Assembly (NCBI RefSeq): GCF_000770305.1
Contig: NZ_JNVB01000024.1
Location: 1 to 64,000, forward strand
Reading direction: 5' to 3'
DNA length: 64,000 bases
From: Erwinia oleae
GTDB lineage: Bacteria > Pseudomonadota > Gammaproteobacteria > Enterobacterales > Enterobacteriaceae
Under the pieces are notes generated by a model that was not told the origin of the DNA, made no database searches, and saw only the letters and a list, made by a program, of their open reading frames with translations. The translations under genes were made by a program, and so were the position numbers. Positions 9,525 to 21,086 of the stretch are shown piece by piece (the stretch's first letter is position 1; each line of letters begins with the position of its first letter).

Positions 9525-9946
9525 ATGTTGAGAAGCGGCCTCAATATAATAAGCAGGCTAATAGCGTCATTTCTGCCGCTTTTTAATTGCGACGAGCGGA
9601 TAATAGTTTTACGCGCGCTAAATTAATCTGCGCTGATTCACCGCCCGTCCGAATACATGCATATCTTTTATGCTTTACCGTAAACGTAAAATGACAGTGT
9701 GCTGACAAATCTTTTAACTACAATCAAAAAAATCGATAAAAATACGTCTTTTTTTGTAGTCACATTCCCTTTAAATGCATCAACATAGCCAATAAACGCA
9801 ATTAACAAGCAAATTATGAGAAGTAAATTTGCATGCTCAATCAATTAATTTGAACATAAATAACTTTTATTGCACAACGTAATTTAGTTGTTGATTTTAA
9901 GTATCCGCTTGTCCATTCTTTTCAAAAAGACCACAGGGTTTTCAAC
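9525..9946 (+). other. AT-rich intergenic region, no gene seen
   Basis: About 420 bases of low-GC sequence between the solA terminator and yceJ. It contains no open frame with a ribosome site. The last 60 bases hold the likely yceJ promoter and its AGGG ribosome site. E. coli has yceO here; no equivalent was found. Confidence 0.6.
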
Positions 9947-10501
9947 ATGCTGCTAAAAAACACAACCCGCCGCTACGGCCACATCAGCGTGCTGCTGCAT
10001 TGGGGAATGGCGCTGTTTATCTATGGTATGTTTGCGCTCGGGCTGTGGATGGTCACGCTGGGTTATTACGATAGCTGGTATCATCCTGCGCCGGAACTGC
10101 ATAAAAGCATCGGCATTACGCTGTTCGCCATTATGATTTTCAGAACCGTCTGGCGTTTTCTCTCACCGCCACCGAAACCCCTCAGCAGCTATTCCGCCCT
10201 GACGCGTGTCAGCGCGGTTACCGTACATATTTTGCTGTATGGCATCCTGTTTGCCCTGTTTATCAGTGGCTATCTGATTTCTACCGCCGACGGCCAGCCT
10301 GTTGAGGTCTTCGGCCTGTTTAGCGTTCCTGCCACCTTTCAGGGGCTGGCCGAGCAGGCGGACGTGGCGGGCGAGGTTCATTTGTGGCTGGCGTGGAGCG
10401 TGGTGATCCTCTCCGTATTGCACGGTCTGGCCGCACTAAAGCACCACTTTATCGATCGTGACGTAACATTAAAACGGATGCTGGGTAGCCGCATCGATTA
10501 A
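9947..10501 (+). CDS. yceJ: YceJ, cytochrome b561-family membrane protein
   Basis: The 184-residue protein has four membrane segments and the haem-ligand histidines expected of the cytochrome b561 (CybB) family: H17 in ISVLLHWGMA, a second in APELHKSIGI, and later ones in EVHLWLAW and VLHGLAALKHHF. It probably carries two b haems and exchanges electrons with quinone, partner unknown. It is separated from yceI by 18 bases with a clear GGGAGAAG ribosome site, so the two form an operon, as in E. coli. Confidence 0.9.
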   Translation: MLLKNTTRRYGHISVLLHWGMALFIYGMFALGLWMVTLGYYDSWYHPAPELHKSIGITLFAIMIFRTVWRFLSPPPKPLSSYSALTRVSAVTVHILLYGILFALFISGYLISTADGQPVEVFGLFSVPATFQGLAEQADVAGEVHLWLAWSVVILSVLHGLAALKHHFIDRDVTLKRMLGSRID

Positions 10502-10519
10502 TCTCTAAGGGAGAAGACC

Positions 10520-11095
10520 ATGTTTAAAAAAAGCCTGTTAAGCATTACCGCCGCCGCGATGTTGATGAGCGCCGGTGCCGCCTCCGCAGCGGATTATAAA
10601 ATCGATAAACAGGGACAGCATGCCTTTGTGCAGTTCCGCATTCAGCACCTCGGCTATAGCTGGATTTACGGCTCGTTTAAAGACTTCGACGGTAATTTTA
10701 CCTTTGACGAGGCCGATCCCGCCAAAGATAAAGTTAACGTCACCATTAATACCAACAGTATTGATACCAACCATGCCGAACGCGATAAGCACCTGCGCAG
10801 CGCCGAATTCCTGAACGTTGCTAAATTTCCGAAAGCCACCTTTGTTTCAACAGGCGTGAAAAAGGACGGCGACGAACTGGATATCACCGGTAACCTGACG
10901 CTGAATGGCGTGACCAAAGCGGTGACGCTGGAAGCGAAAAAACTGGGGGAAGGTAAAGATCCGTGGGGCGGCTACCGTGCAGGCTTTGAGGCAGAAGGAA
11001 AATTTGCCCTGAAGGACTTCAATATCACCACCGATCTCGGGCCGGCCTCGCAGAGCGTGGAGCTGATTATTTCACTTGAAGGCGTCCGCCAGTAA
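10520..11095 (+). CDS. yceI: YceI, periplasmic isoprenoid-binding-like protein
   Basis: The 191-residue protein has a signal peptide ([20 protein letters not shown], cleavage after ASA) and a lipocalin-like YceI domain with the patterns [41 protein letters not shown] and [11 protein letters not shown]. Family structures bind polyprenyl chains; E. coli YceI is induced by base and osmotic stress. It is the second gene of the yceJI unit, and a bidirectional terminator follows. Confidence 0.93.
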   Translation: MFKKSLLSITAAAMLMSAGAASAADYKIDKQGQHAFVQFRIQHLGYSWIYGSFKDFDGNFTFDEADPAKDKVNVTINTNSIDTNHAERDKHLRSAEFLNVAKFPKATFVSTGVKKDGDELDITGNLTLNGVTKAVTLEAKKLGEGKDPWGGYRAGFEAEGKFALKDFNITTDLGPASQSVELIISLEGVRQ

Positions 11096-11100
11096 GCTAC

Positions 11101-11130
11101 AACAAGGCCGATATCATCGGCCTTGTTTAC
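11101..11130. terminator. Bidirectional terminator between yceI and trhO
   Basis: A perfect 12-bp stem, AACAAGGCCGAT (11101-11112) with ATCGGCCTTGTT (11116-11127), loop ATC. T runs occur on one side and A runs on the other, so it can stop both convergent genes. Confidence 0.85.
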
Positions 11131-11131
11131 T

Positions 11132-12184
11132 TTACCTGTCCGGCTCAGGAATTTTGAGGGTCATATTCAGCAGGCCGCGCGACTTGTTGAATACTTTATT
11201 GCCGTTTTCTCGTCCGGCGCGGCGGGCACGCTGCTCTTCCGGCGAAAGCGCCAGCTCCTCCATGCACAGCGGACTGCAACAGTGCTGATATTTCTCTGCA
11301 CAGTCAGGACACTGTATGAACAGCAGATGGCAACCGTCGTTTTTACAATTCACATGGGTATCGCAGACCGCGCCACACTGATGGCAATGGGCAATCACGT
11401 CGTCGGAGATGCGCTCGCCCATCCGCTCGTCAAAGACAAAGTTTTTGCCCTTGAAACGCACCGGCAATCCCTGCTCCCGGGCGCGTCGCGCGTACTCAAT
11501 AATGCCGCCCTCAACGTGATAAACATTGCTAAAACCGTTATGTCGCATCCAGGCGCTGGCCTTTTCACAGCGAATACCGCCGGTGCAGTACATTACGATT
11601 TTTTTGTCCCGTTTTTCCTGCAACATCTCAACGGCCATCGGCAGCTGATCGCGGAAGGTATCAGCCGGGATCTCCATCGCGTTTTCAAAATGGCCTACTT
11701 CGTACTCGTAGTGATTACGCATATCCACAAACACCGCATCGGGATCGTCGAGCATCGCATTGACGTCGCCTGCTTTCAGGTAAGCGCCCACGTCGCTGGC
11801 ATCGAAACGCTCGTCGGTAATGCCATCGGCCACGATGCGATCGCGGACTTTTAAACGCAGCACCCAGAAGGATTTACCATCGTCATCCAGCGCGATATTC
11901 ATTCGCAGCGCGTTGAGCGCCGGATGAAAACCATACAGCATCGACTTCATTGCCTCATACTGGCTGGCCGGCACGCTGATCTGCGCATTGATGCCTTCGC
12001 TGGCAATATAGATGCGGCCAAAGACTTTCAGGGCCGTCATCGCCACATAGAGCGCATCGCGAAAGGCTTTGGGATCGTCAATGGTGAAATATTTATAAAA
12101 AGAGACCGTCGTGCGCGGCTCGGTTTCGGCCAGCATGCGCGCTTTCAGCTCTTCATTGGAAACAAGGTTATGTAACACTGGCAT
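11132..12184 (-). CDS. trhO: TrhO (YceA), tRNA uridine-34 hydroxylase
   Basis: The 350-residue protein equals E. coli YceA in length and start ([20 protein letters not shown]). It has an N-terminal domain ending [15 protein letters not shown], a rhodanese domain with the active-site loop [11 protein letters not shown], and a Cys-rich C-terminal part ([39 protein letters not shown]) that may bind metal. TrhO makes 5-hydroxyuridine at tRNA position 34 using oxygen. The ATG at 12184 was chosen by homology over the longer open frame. Confidence 0.95.
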   Translation of the reverse strand: MPVLHNLVSNEELKARMLAETEPRTTVSFYKYFTIDDPKAFRDALYVAMTALKVFGRIYIASEGINAQISVPASQYEAMKSMLYGFHPALNALRMNIALDDDGKSFWVLRLKVRDRIVADGITDERFDASDVGAYLKAGDVNAMLDDPDAVFVDMRNHYEYEVGHFENAMEIPADTFRDQLPMAVEMLQEKRDKKIVMYCTGGIRCEKASAWMRHNGFSNVYHVEGGIIEYARRAREQGLPVRFKGKNFVFDERMGERISDDVIAHCHQCGAVCDTHVNCKNDGCHLLFIQCPDCAEKYQHCCSPLCMEELALSPEEQRARRAGRENGNKVFNKSRGLLNMTLKIPEPDR

Positions 12185-12374
12185 GGTGTTTTTTCCTGCG
12201 TTTTTGAGAAGAATTTTGCGGCGGCTATGATACCCGATCCCATGAAAAATCAAACCGTCCTGATAAAAAGAATCTTTTCCGTCGAATTGAAAGCATAACC
12301 GGATCATCACGCCGGCAATTAGCGCCTATAGTTTCCCTGTTAATGAAATAAACGATCGCTACGGAGAACGCTGT

Positions 12375-13469
12375 ATGAGTCACCTTTTCAACCCGATTAC
12401 GCTGGGCAAGTTACACCTCGAGAACCGCATTGTCATCGCACCCATGTGTCAGTACTCCGCCGAGCAGGGCCGGGCGACCGCATGGCATCGCATTCATCTG
12501 GGTCATCTGGCGCTTTCCGGAGCAGGTCTGCTGATTATTGAAGCCGCCGCTGTTGAAGCGCAGGGACGGATCACGCCGCAGGATTTGGGCATCTGGAATG
12601 ACGACACCGAACAGGCGCTGGCCGACGTGCTGAAAGACGTGCGCAGCTATTCCGCAATGCCGATTGGCATTCAGCTTGCGCACGCCGGGCGTAAAGCGTC
12701 CACCGACGTACCGTGGCGCGGCGGTGGTTTTCTGCAACCCGAACAGGGCGGCTGGCAGACCTCCGCACCTTCTGCCCTGCCCTTCAATGAGTCTGACGGC
12801 ACGCCGCAGGCCCTGACGCTTGCGCGTATTGAGGAGATCAAACAAGCCTTCATTGACGCCGCGATCCGTGCCGACAGGCTGGGGCTGGATCTGATTGAGG
12901 TGCACGCGGCGCATGGCTATCTGCTGCATCAGTTCCTCTCACCGCTCGCAAATAAGCGCGATGACCAGTATGGCGGTTCGCTGGAGAACCGCATGCGCCT
13001 GACGCTGGAGGTGTTCCGTGAAGTACGCCGCGTGACGCCAGCCGACAAGCCGGTGGGCGTGCGCATTTCCGCCACGGACTGGGTTGAAGGCGGGTGGGAT
13101 ATTGCACAATCCATTGCGCTCAGCCAGGCGCTGGGTAAAGAAGGATGCAGCTATATCCACGTCTCAAGCGGCGGCCTCTCTCCTGCGCAGCAGATCGCCG
13201 TTGGCCCGAATTATCAGGTGCCCTTCGCCGCTGCGATCAAAGACGCCGTGGACATTCCGGTTATCGCCGTTGGCCTGATCACCGACGCGGAACAGGCGGA
13301 AACGCTGCTGGCGAACCAGCAAGCCGATATGGTGGCGTTGGCGCGCGGCATGCTCTACGATCCGCGCTGGCCGTGGCACGCCGCCGCCAAACTTGGCGAG
13401 AAAGTGCGCGCGCCGGAACAATACTGGCGCAGCGAACCGCACGAAGTAAAAGGTCTTTTTAAATCATAA
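12375..13469 (+). CDS. Old yellow enzyme family NADH:flavin oxidoreductase (YqjM/NamA type)
   Basis: The 364-residue protein has a TIM-barrel OYE domain. C25 in IVIAPMCQYSAEQG and the substrate-binding pair H177/H180 in EVHAAHGYLLHQFLSP mark the YqjM-like thermophilic-type subclass. Further FMN-binding patterns are QLAHAGRKAS, RISATDW and VALARGMLYDPRWPWHAA. Such enzymes reduce activated C=C bonds of enones and xenobiotics with NADPH. It has a GGAG ribosome site and stands alone between trhO and lpxL; E. coli lacks it here, so it is a lineage-specific insertion in the core. Confidence 0.88.
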   Translation: MSHLFNPITLGKLHLENRIVIAPMCQYSAEQGRATAWHRIHLGHLALSGAGLLIIEAAAVEAQGRITPQDLGIWNDDTEQALADVLKDVRSYSAMPIGIQLAHAGRKASTDVPWRGGGFLQPEQGGWQTSAPSALPFNESDGTPQALTLARIEEIKQAFIDAAIRADRLGLDLIEVHAAHGYLLHQFLSPLANKRDDQYGGSLENRMRLTLEVFREVRRVTPADKPVGVRISATDWVEGGWDIAQSIALSQALGKEGCSYIHVSSGGLSPAQQIAVGPNYQVPFAAAIKDAVDIPVIAVGLITDAEQAETLLANQQADMVALARGMLYDPRWPWHAAAKLGEKVRAPEQYWRSEPHEVKGLFKS

Positions 13470-13617
13470 GATGTCACCGTCCCGTCTGCCGGGGCGGTAA
13501 AATATGCTATCGATTCGGCAGCATGTTTCAGTTCATCCCCAAAAAATGGCACAATAAGCGATAATTCATACTTAGCGGGCAGCATAATGGTGCCCCTTTT
13601 TTTCGATCTGGAAACTC

Positions 13618-14538
13618 ATGACTCAGCTTCCTCAATTCACCCGTGCGTTGCTGCATCCACGTTATTGGTTTACCTGGTTGGGCATCGGCGCGCTCTATCT
13701 GCTGGTGCTGCTGCCCTATCCCGTGCTTTATCACCTTGGCTGCGGACTTGGTCGTCTTTCAATGCGTTTTTTGCGACGCCGGCTGGAGGTGACGCAACGG
13801 AACCTCGAACTCTGCTTTCCCGATATGCCCGCCGCAGAGCGGGAAGCAATGGTCATGCGAAATTTTGAGTCCGTGGGAATGGGGCTGATTGAAACAGGCA
13901 TGGCCTGGTTCTGGCCGGACTGGCGCATCAAAAAATGGTTTCACGTGAGCGGTCTGGAGCACATTGAGAAAGCGCGCACCGACAGCAAAGGCGTATTGCT
14001 GATTGGCATGCACTTTCTGACGCTCGAACTGGGCGCGCGTATTTTCGGCATCCACAATCCGGGAATTGGCGTTTACCGGCCAAACGATAACGCGCTGCTG
14101 GACTGGCTGCAAACGTGGGGCCGTATGCGCTCCAATAAGAGCATGCTCGATCGCAAAGACCTGAAAGGCATGATCCGCGCCCTGAAAAACGGCGACATCA
14201 TCTGGTACGCGCCCGACCATGATTATGGCCCGAAAAGCAGCGTCTTCGTGCCTTTTTTCGCGGTGGACAAGGCGGCGTCAACCAAAGGTAGCTACCTGCT
14301 GATCCGCAGCGGCCAGCCAGCGGTGATCCCATTTGTCCCGCGCCGTCTGCCCCACGGTAAAGGCTATGAAATGGTTATTCTGCCGGAAGAGCAGGCGATG
14401 CCCGTTGACGATGAATCCGCCACCGCCGCGCGTATGAATAAAGTGGTTGAAAACGGAGTGCTGATGGCCCCTGAACAGTACATGTGGCTCCACCGCCGCT
14501 TCAAAACCCGCCCGCCCGGCGAACCCCCTCTCTATTAG
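13618..14538 (+). CDS. lpxL: LpxL (HtrB), Kdo2-lipid IVA lauroyltransferase
   Basis: The 306-residue inner-membrane acyltransferase closely follows E. coli LpxL: one N-terminal membrane segment (residues ~17-38), the HX4E catalytic motif HFLTLE (His ~132) and the patterns [48 protein letters not shown] and [16 protein letters not shown]. It adds a secondary lauroyl chain to lipid A on the cytoplasmic face. It is transcribed alone; mdtG, the usual next gene, is absent and msyB follows. Confidence 0.95.
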   Translation: MTQLPQFTRALLHPRYWFTWLGIGALYLLVLLPYPVLYHLGCGLGRLSMRFLRRRLEVTQRNLELCFPDMPAAEREAMVMRNFESVGMGLIETGMAWFWPDWRIKKWFHVSGLEHIEKARTDSKGVLLIGMHFLTLELGARIFGIHNPGIGVYRPNDNALLDWLQTWGRMRSNKSMLDRKDLKGMIRALKNGDIIWYAPDHDYGPKSSVFVPFFAVDKAASTKGSYLLIRSGQPAVIPFVPRRLPHGKGYEMVILPEEQAMPVDDESATAARMNKVVENGVLMAPEQYMWLHRRFKTRPPGEPPLY

Positions 14539-14725
14539 TTGTATCAGCGGCAGCGCGTCTGCCGTATGCTCCTCCTCCTTTATACAAACAGCGCTGATTT
14601 CAGGTACTTAATTGGTTGATAAACAGGCTAAAAACCAGCAGATATTTTTTAGCCTTCGTGCTTTCTACCCGGATATCTTCGACTATCCTTTCTAAAAACC
14701 TGCAAAAACTTTTATGGAGAACGCG

Positions 14726-15124
14726 ATGAGCATGTTTGCAACGCTGGAAGAGGCTATCGACGCCGCACGTGAAGAGTATCTGGCGGCTAATCCGGAGCTG
14801 AATGAAGAGGACGCATCGATCAGCCAGTTCAATCTGCAAAAGTACGTCATGCAGGATGGCGACATCATGTGGCAGGCTGAATTCTTTACCGATGAAGGCG
14901 ACGAGGGCGAGTGCCTGTCGCTGCGCAGCGGTGAGGCGGCACAGGCGATTTTTGACGGCGACTTTGATGAAATCGAGCTTCGTCAGGAGTGGCAGCCGGA
15001 AAATACGCTGCATGAGTGGGACGAAGGCGAATTCCAGCTTGAACCGCCCGCAGACAGCGAAGAGGGCGCGGCGGCGGCGGAAGAGTGGGAAGATGACAAT
15101 ACCGATTCCGATCGCTGGGCGTAA
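14726..15124 (+). CDS. msyB: MsyB, acidic protein
   Basis: This 132-residue protein is very acidic (pattern HEWDEGEFQLEPPADSEEGA near the C-terminus) and closely matches E. coli MsyB from MSMFATLEEAIDAAREEYLA onward. MsyB was found as a multicopy suppressor of secY/secA defects and is sigma-S related; its molecular role is unclear. The ATG at 14726 is chosen because GGAG lies 6 bases upstream and it matches the E. coli start, rather than the in-frame ATG at 14714. Confidence 0.92.
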   Translation: MSMFATLEEAIDAAREEYLAANPELNEEDASISQFNLQKYVMQDGDIMWQAEFFTDEGDEGECLSLRSGEAAQAIFDGDFDEIELRQEWQPENTLHEWDEGEFQLEPPADSEEGAAAAEEWEDDNTDSDRWA

Positions 15125-15169
15125 TTGCTAATCCCGATATCTGACCAAACGCACGCTTCTTCGGGTGCG

Positions 15170-15412
15170 TTATTCATAAGGGCCGTGATGCGCATCTACC
15201 GGCAGCAGTAGCGTATCCACCACCATCGACAGCGGTAGATCGATAATCGTCAGGAAACGCCACGGCGTATCGCGAATATCCCACTGTACGCCCGGATAGA
15301 ACTGATTTCCGTGCCCCTGCCCTGGAACCGTGCGGCTGATAATACTACCGCAGCCAGTCAGCACCACCAGCGACGCCGACAGCGCTAATCCACATAGTAT
15401 CCTCATTATCAT
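15170..15412 (-). CDS. yceK: YceK, small outer-membrane-type lipoprotein
   Basis: The 80-residue lipoprotein has the lipobox VLTGC followed by GSIISRTVPGQGHGNQFYPG, near-identical to E. coli YceK, and ends LLLPVDAHHGPYE. DUF1375 family, function unknown. Start ATG at 15412 is preferred because GGAG sits 5 bases upstream; an internal ATG at 15406 is the alternative. A weak inverted repeat (AACGCAC 15148-15154 with GTGCGTT 15165-15171) between msyB and yceK may serve both convergent genes. Confidence 0.92.
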   Translation of the reverse strand: MIMRILCGLALSASLVVLTGCGSIISRTVPGQGHGNQFYPGVQWDIRDTPWRFLTIIDLPLSMVVDTLLLPVDAHHGPYE

Positions 15413-15518
15413 TACGACTCCGTTACTGAGAAAAATGTCATCTTAGCGCATCGCTGTGCAGGCAATCGGACGAAAAGAGGTTATCCCGTGCCCGCCGCGT
15501 CAAACGAATACGACACAC

Positions 15519-15552
15519 AAAAAAATGCCGGTCAGAATAACTGACCGGCATT
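15519..15552 (-). terminator. Terminator of opgGH
   Basis: A 12-bp perfect stem, AATGCCGGTCAG (15524-15535) with CTGACCGGCATT (15541-15552), loop AATAA. On the minus strand it is followed by a run of seven T. Confidence 0.92.
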
Positions 15553-15571
15553 GTATGACGGCATCAAACGC

Positions 15572-18133
15572 TTACTTCGCTGGCGGAAGCGCCAGTGGAT
15601 TCAGCGTCAGCGTTTTGTAGTAATCAAACCAGTCGTGATACTTATCCGCATGCTGCCACAAGCGATAGTGCATTCGCGACAGCGTCACCGGATCGCTCAT
15701 CAGCACCAGCCGCAGATCGCGATCGACCTTAACCGGTGAACGGCTCAGCGCCTGCTCAACGTGGCGATCGCGGGCAAATTCCAGGATGTCACTTTTCAGG
15801 TGACGGGAGGTCGCCATCGCGCTTGCCAGCGCATTAAAGGACGGATTAAGTACCGCGTGCATAAAGCCATCTTTTAACACGCGCTCACGATTCAGTTCCA
15901 GATAGCGGTCAGTATCCAGCAGCTCTTTCGGCGGATCGAACTCTTCCGGGATCAGGAACAATTTCGCACGCTTCGAGGCGTTACCGGTGGTTGATCGGCT
16001 GGAGAAGACCGAAACAAACGGCGAGAGGATCAGCGAGAAGACGATCGGCGCCAGCCACCACAGAAAGTTCAGATCCAGCCAGCCCATGCCGATAGCCCAT
16101 ACCAGGCCCAGCGCCATCTGCGAACCATGACGTTTAAAGGCCTCGCTCCACGGCGTGGCATCATCGTCACGCTGCGGCGAGTTCCAGACCACTTCCCAGC
16201 CGAGAAAAGCGCTGACCACGAAGACCGTATGGAACAGCATGCGCACCGGCGCCAGCAGCACCGAGAAGAGCATCTCCAGGAACAGCGAGGCGAATACCCG
16301 CAATGCGCCGCCGTAGGGTTTTGCGCCTTTACACCAGATCAGTATCACGCTCAGCAGCTTCGGCAGGAACAGCAGCACCAGCGTGGTGGAGAAGAGCGCA
16401 ATGGCCAGTTCAGGACGCCACTGCGGCCAGACCGGGAAGAGCTGCCGCGGCTGAAGGAAGTACTGCGGTTCCATCAGCGTGTGCACCACCTGCAACGCCG
16501 TCGACAGCGCCAGAAACAGGAACCACAGCGGCGCGGAAAGGTAGGACATCACGCCGGTCAGGAACACCGCGCGGTGAACCGGATGCATGCCTTTCACCAG
16601 GAACAGGCGGAAGTTCATCAGGTTGCCGTGACACCAGCGGCGGTCGCGCTTCAGCTCGTCCAGCAGGTTTGGCGGCAGTTCTTCATAAGAACCGGGTAGA
16701 TCATAAGCGATCCACACGCCCCATCCCGCACGACGCATCAGCGCCGCTTCCACAAAGTCATGTGAAAGAATGGAGCCGGCAAACGAGCCTTCACCCGGCA
16801 GCGGCGCCAGCGCACAGTGTTCAATAAACGGCTGCACGCGAATGATGGCGTTGTGCCCCCAGTAGTGCGACTCGCCCAGTTGCCAGAAGTGCAGACCAGC
16901 GGTGAACAGCGGCCCGTAAACGCGGGTAGCGAACTGCTGACAGCGCGCATAGAGCGTATCCATGCCTGACGCCTTCGGCGATGACTGGATAATACCCGCG
17001 TTCGGGTTGGCTTCCATCATGCGCACCAGGCCGGTCAGACACTCGCCGCTCATCACGCTGTCTGCGTCCAGCACCACCATATAGCTGTACTGGCTGCCCC
17101 AGCGGCGGCAGAAATCATCAATGTTACCGCTTTTACGTTTCACGCGGCGGCGACGGCGGCGATAGAAAATTCGCCCTTCCCCGCCGACATCACGCACCAG
17201 TTCCATCCAGGCTTTTTGTTCAGCTACGGCGATGTCCGGGTTGTAACTATCGCTAAGGATATACACATCAAAGTGCTGCTGCTCGCCGGTTCTGACCACC
17301 GATTCCCAGGTAGCGCGCAGCCCGGCGAAGACGCGCTCAACGTCTTCGTTGCAGATCGGCATGATCAGCGCCGTTCTGTGCGCCGGATCGATAGCCTCGT
17401 TACCGGATGTGCTGTAGGAAATACTGTATTTGTCTTTGCCTATCAGCAGTTGCAGGAAGCCCATCAGCGCCGTCCAGAACCCGGCGGAGACCCAACAGAA
17501 CAGCACCGCGAACAGGAACAGTATTCCGGTTTGCAGGACATAAGGCAGGATCTGCAAAGCAGACTGTTGCCAGTTCTGATGGATCATATCCATGGGATCG
17601 ATCAGCGCCCAGCCCTGATAAGGCAGGATGGTTTTCATATACCAGGTGGCGACGATGGTCTGCGCGATAGTCAGAATCAACAGAATATAGCGGCGAATCG
17701 ATCCCACATGACGCCACTTCTCCTCCGCCCGACGCTCTTCCGCGCTGCTGTAGCGCGGAAGGCTTTTGCGGCCACGTACCGAGTCCCACGCACGCGCAAC
17801 CGGGTTGGTGCGCCACGCTTCAGGGTACATGGAGGAGCGCTTATGCGGCGGCATCGCCTTCAGCGTGGTGCGATCGAGATGATCTTTATCGAACTGTTCG
17901 CCCTGCTCGCCGAGCGAGTCAGGCCAGCTCATCTCAATACGCGTTTTAACCGACTCAAGCGGCGCGTCGTCAGGCCGACACTCAATCGGCCCGCCGTCAG
18001 CCAGCGACTGATGCAGCTGGCTGAAAACCTCATCCGATTCGGCAGGTATCGAGGCCTGTAATCCACGCTTTCGATCGGGCGAAAGCGGGAGCACATCGAT
18101 ATAATCACTGGGTGTTGCAGTAGTCTTATTCAT
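15572..18133 (-). CDS. opgH: OpgH (MdoH), glucans biosynthesis glucosyltransferase
   Basis: The 853-residue inner-membrane GT2 enzyme polymerises beta-1,2-linked glucose from UDP-glucose to make osmoregulated periplasmic glucans. The cytoplasmic catalytic domain shows the Asp motifs in [13 protein letters not shown] and the (Q/R)xxRW-type [15 protein letters not shown], with membrane helices on both sides ([40 protein letters not shown]). The start overlaps the opgG end by 8 bases, as in E. coli, so translation is coupled. E. coli OpgH also inhibits FtsZ in response to UDP-glucose through its N-terminus. Confidence 0.97.
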   Translation of the reverse strand: MNKTTATPSDYIDVLPLSPDRKRGLQASIPAESDEVFSQLHQSLADGGPIECRPDDAPLESVKTRIEMSWPDSLGEQGEQFDKDHLDRTTLKAMPPHKRSSMYPEAWRTNPVARAWDSVRGRKSLPRYSSAEERRAEEKWRHVGSIRRYILLILTIAQTIVATWYMKTILPYQGWALIDPMDMIHQNWQQSALQILPYVLQTGILFLFAVLFCWVSAGFWTALMGFLQLLIGKDKYSISYSTSGNEAIDPAHRTALIMPICNEDVERVFAGLRATWESVVRTGEQQHFDVYILSDSYNPDIAVAEQKAWMELVRDVGGEGRIFYRRRRRRVKRKSGNIDDFCRRWGSQYSYMVVLDADSVMSGECLTGLVRMMEANPNAGIIQSSPKASGMDTLYARCQQFATRVYGPLFTAGLHFWQLGESHYWGHNAIIRVQPFIEHCALAPLPGEGSFAGSILSHDFVEAALMRRAGWGVWIAYDLPGSYEELPPNLLDELKRDRRWCHGNLMNFRLFLVKGMHPVHRAVFLTGVMSYLSAPLWFLFLALSTALQVVHTLMEPQYFLQPRQLFPVWPQWRPELAIALFSTTLVLLFLPKLLSVILIWCKGAKPYGGALRVFASLFLEMLFSVLLAPVRMLFHTVFVVSAFLGWEVVWNSPQRDDDATPWSEAFKRHGSQMALGLVWAIGMGWLDLNFLWWLAPIVFSLILSPFVSVFSSRSTTGNASKRAKLFLIPEEFDPPKELLDTDRYLELNRERVLKDGFMHAVLNPSFNALASAMATSRHLKSDILEFARDRHVEQALSRSPVKVDRDLRLVLMSDPVTLSRMHYRLWQHADKYHDWFDYYKTLTLNPLALPPAK

Positions 18134-19676
18134 TGGCAGGCAACTGATAGCTCCAGGTTTCAGTCAGCGTTTTGTCGCCGTTGACCAGCGCAGCACGCAT
18201 TTCCGTTGGCTGTTTCGCATCTTTGATACGCATACGCATCACCAGACGCCAGCCCTTGGTTACCGGGTTATAACGAACGCTGTTTTCCACCAGCTCACCG
18301 TTATCACCGATGCTTACCTGCGGCGTAACCGGGGTGTTTTCCGGTAACTGACTCATCTCCTGACCGGTAAAGTCAACGATAAAGGCCAGCGTGCCGTCCG
18401 GCTGGCGAACGAGGTTGGACTGCTTCACATCACCCGTTGAACGCAGCGTATTGCTGACCCAGGCCGTTTCCGGCGAATGCAGCTGGCTTTCATCGCGCGT
18501 AAAGTGCAGGCGATATTTGAAATTCATCTCTTTGCCGGGTTCCGGCAGGCTTTCCGGCGTCCAGAAAGCAACGATGTTGTCGTTGGTTTCATCGGCGGTA
18601 GGAATTTCGACCAGTTCAATGCGGCCTTTACCCCAGTCGCCCTGCGGTTCAATCCAGCCGCTTGGGCGCAGATCGTAGCGGTCATCAAGATCCTGGTACT
18701 GATTGAAATCACGACTGCGCTGAAGCAGACCAAAGCCTTTCGGATTCTCAACGGTAAAAGTGCTCACCGCCAGATGTTTTGGATTATTCAGCGGACGCCA
18801 GATCCACTCACCGTTGCCGGCATGAATAGAAAGACCGTTGGAGTCATGCAGCTGCGGACGGAAATTGGTTGTCGGGGATGGCTGATTCGGCCCAAACAGG
18901 AACATGCTGGTCAACGGCGCAACGCCCAGCTTGCCGACTTTATCACGCAGATAGACTTTGGACTGTACGTCTACGGTGGTCTCACTTCCCGGTTTAATCA
19001 GGAAGCGATAAGCGCCGGTTGCGCGCGGGGAGTCCAGCAGCGCATAAATGACAAGCTGCTTATCCGACGGTTTTGGCCGCTGCACCCAGAAGGTTTTAAA
19101 GCGCGGGAACTCTTCGCCGGAGGGTAAAGCAGTATCAATCGCCAGGCCACGTGCGGAAAGACCATACACCTGGCCGCCGCCGATAACACGGAAATAGCTG
19201 GCGCCGAGGAAACTGCTGATTTCATCGTCTTTTTTATTTTTGTTATTCAGCGGATAGAGCACTTTAAACCCGGCAAAGCCCAGGTTTTTGACCGTTTCCG
19301 GGTCATGCTTAACGTTGCCAAAATTAAAATAGTCGGGTGAATATTTAATCTGTCGAACCGTCGATGCAGAAACTTCATTAATTTGCACCGGCGTGTCGAA
19401 GTACATTCCCTGATGGTAAAACTCAAGTTTGAATGGGGACTTCAACTTACTCCACCAGGCCTTGTCGCGATTGAACTGAATCTGCTGATAGTCAGCATAT
19501 TTCATTTCACGCAGTTGGGAAGGCAAATTGCTTTTCGGCGCCTCATACCCTTTCCCGGCCAAATCCTTCGCCTGTTTTGCAACGTCATCAATGCTGAATG
19601 CCCAACCTGCGCTGGCATACAGTGAAAGCAAAACCGTTATGCCGATCTGGCTCATCAGTTTTGGCGTGTTTTTCAT
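18126..19676 (-). CDS. opgG: OpgG (MdoG), periplasmic glucan biosynthesis protein
   Basis: The mature part ([20 protein letters not shown]...) is nearly identical to E. coli MdoG, a periplasmic beta-sandwich protein needed to branch and release the glucan backbone made by OpgH. A signal peptide ([19 protein letters not shown]) precedes it. The start is uncertain: ATG at 19676 lies 14 bases from a G-rich run and gives 516 residues, while an in-frame GTG at 19688 lies only ~2 bases from that run. opgG and opgH form one operon read away from the divergent opgC. Confidence 0.95.
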   Translation of the reverse strand: MKNTPKLMSQIGITVLLSLYASAGWAFSIDDVAKQAKDLAGKGYEAPKSNLPSQLREMKYADYQQIQFNRDKAWWSKLKSPFKLEFYHQGMYFDTPVQINEVSASTVRQIKYSPDYFNFGNVKHDPETVKNLGFAGFKVLYPLNNKNKKDDEISSFLGASYFRVIGGGQVYGLSARGLAIDTALPSGEEFPRFKTFWVQRPKPSDKQLVIYALLDSPRATGAYRFLIKPGSETTVDVQSKVYLRDKVGKLGVAPLTSMFLFGPNQPSPTTNFRPQLHDSNGLSIHAGNGEWIWRPLNNPKHLAVSTFTVENPKGFGLLQRSRDFNQYQDLDDRYDLRPSGWIEPQGDWGKGRIELVEIPTADETNDNIVAFWTPESLPEPGKEMNFKYRLHFTRDESQLHSPETAWVSNTLRSTGDVKQSNLVRQPDGTLAFIVDFTGQEMSQLPENTPVTPQVSIGDNGELVENSVRYNPVTKGWRLVMRMRIKDAKQPTEMRAALVNGDKTLTETWSYQLPANE

Positions 19677-19688
19677 TTTAATCAGCAC

Positions 19689-19916
19689 ATCCCCCCCTTT
19701 CGTGTGCTTAAATCAATCGCATCCATATTAATGGATAATTCAGCTTTCCGACAGCGTAACGCTCACTTTGTTCATGTTTATCACGCGGGTAACTGACATC
19801 CACCGTATACAGATTCCCCTGATAGTATATCTGTGTTTGATCACATAAAGTAAGCGTTACGCTTTAGCCTGGTTCAGGGTGAACTGTTTTAGCAACTTAT
19901 TGAATTGCGGATAGAT
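19689..19916. promoter_or_regulatory. Divergent opgGH / opgC control region
   Basis: 228 bases between the two divergent transcription units. E. coli opgGH is repressed by high osmolarity and activated in envelope stress; no specific operator could be assigned here by eye. Confidence 0.5.
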
Positions 19917-21086
19917 ATGATAAAAAAGACCCAGCAAAGAGAATATTTCCTTGATTCTGTCAGGGCCTGGTTAATGCTGTTAGGTATTCCTTTTCACGTT
20001 TCCCTGATTTATTCCACGCAGATTTGGTCAGTAAACAGCCTTGCGCCCTCGGTGTGGTTGACCATTTTTAATGATTTCATTCATGCATTTCGTATGCAGG
20101 TGTTTTTTGTTATTTCCGGTTATTTTTCCTACATGCTTTTTTTACGCTACAGCCCGCAAGAATGGCTGAAGGTGAGGCTGGAGCGCGTCAGCATCCCAAT
20201 GTTGGCGGCCGTGCCGCTGATTACCGTGCCACAGTTTTTTATGATCAAAGCCTGGACCACTAAAATTGGCGACTGGCACGGGCTGACGCTGTATCAAAAA
20301 CTTAATGCGCTCTCCTGGGATCTCATCTCCCATCTCTGGTTCCTGCTGGTTCTTTCGGTGCTGACTCTTGCTGGCGTCTGGATGTTCAAACGGCTGCGCG
20401 ACAGCGTGGCAAAAACAGACTATTCCGACCTGACGTGGGGCAAACTCAGCCTGATTATTCTACTGTGCAGCCTCGCCTGGGGAACGCTGCGTCGCATGCT
20501 GTTTATTTTCGAGCCGCAGCTATTAAGCGATGGCCTGTTTAATTATGCGGTAATGCAGTCGCTGTTTTTCCTGCCATTTTTCATCCTCGGCGCGATGTCG
20601 TGGAAATATCCGGCAATCAAAGCGCTGTTTATCAGGCCGGTTCCCTGGATATTTATCGGCGCGCTGGTGGCGTTTATCGGCTACGTCGCCAACCAGACGT
20701 GGAGCAAAGGCGAAGGCTGGCTGTACGAAATTGACGGGGTCATGTCGATGATGATGGGTTTATGGATGGTCAATGTGGTGTTTTCACTTGGACATCGGCT
20801 GCTCAACAGCCATTCGCCGCGGGTGACTTACCTGGTTAACGCATCGCTTTTCGTTTATCTGGTTCACCATCCGCTAACCATTCTTTACGGCATCTTTATC
20901 GTGCCGACCATCAGCAGCAACACGCTTGGCTTTTTCGTCGGGCTGGCGTTTGTGTTCGGCATCGCCTTTCTGCTCTATGAGATCCACCTGCGTATTCCGC
21001 TGCTGCGTTTTCTCTTTTCCGGCAAGCCGCAGCGCCCTGCGGCGGCCGCTACCGGAAAATCACTACAGCAGCCACTCGATCGGTAA
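19917..21086 (+). CDS. opgC: OpgC (MdoC), glucan succinyltransferase
   Basis: The 389-residue polytopic protein belongs to the acyltransferase-3 family and matches E. coli MdoC from [26 protein letters not shown], including [29 protein letters not shown] and [14 protein letters not shown]. It transfers succinyl groups to nascent periplasmic glucans. ATG at 19917 is preferred over an upstream TTG at 19905; the ribosome site is weak. Its last 24 bases overlap the 3' end of the convergent clsC. Confidence 0.93.
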   Translation: MIKKTQQREYFLDSVRAWLMLLGIPFHVSLIYSTQIWSVNSLAPSVWLTIFNDFIHAFRMQVFFVISGYFSYMLFLRYSPQEWLKVRLERVSIPMLAAVPLITVPQFFMIKAWTTKIGDWHGLTLYQKLNALSWDLISHLWFLLVLSVLTLAGVWMFKRLRDSVAKTDYSDLTWGKLSLIILLCSLAWGTLRRMLFIFEPQLLSDGLFNYAVMQSLFFLPFFILGAMSWKYPAIKALFIRPVPWIFIGALVAFIGYVANQTWSKGEGWLYEIDGVMSMMMGLWMVNVVFSLGHRLLNSHSPRVTYLVNASLFVYLVHHPLTILYGIFIVPTISSNTLGFFVGLAFVFGIAFLLYEIHLRIPLLRFLFSGKPQRPAAAATGKSLQQPLDR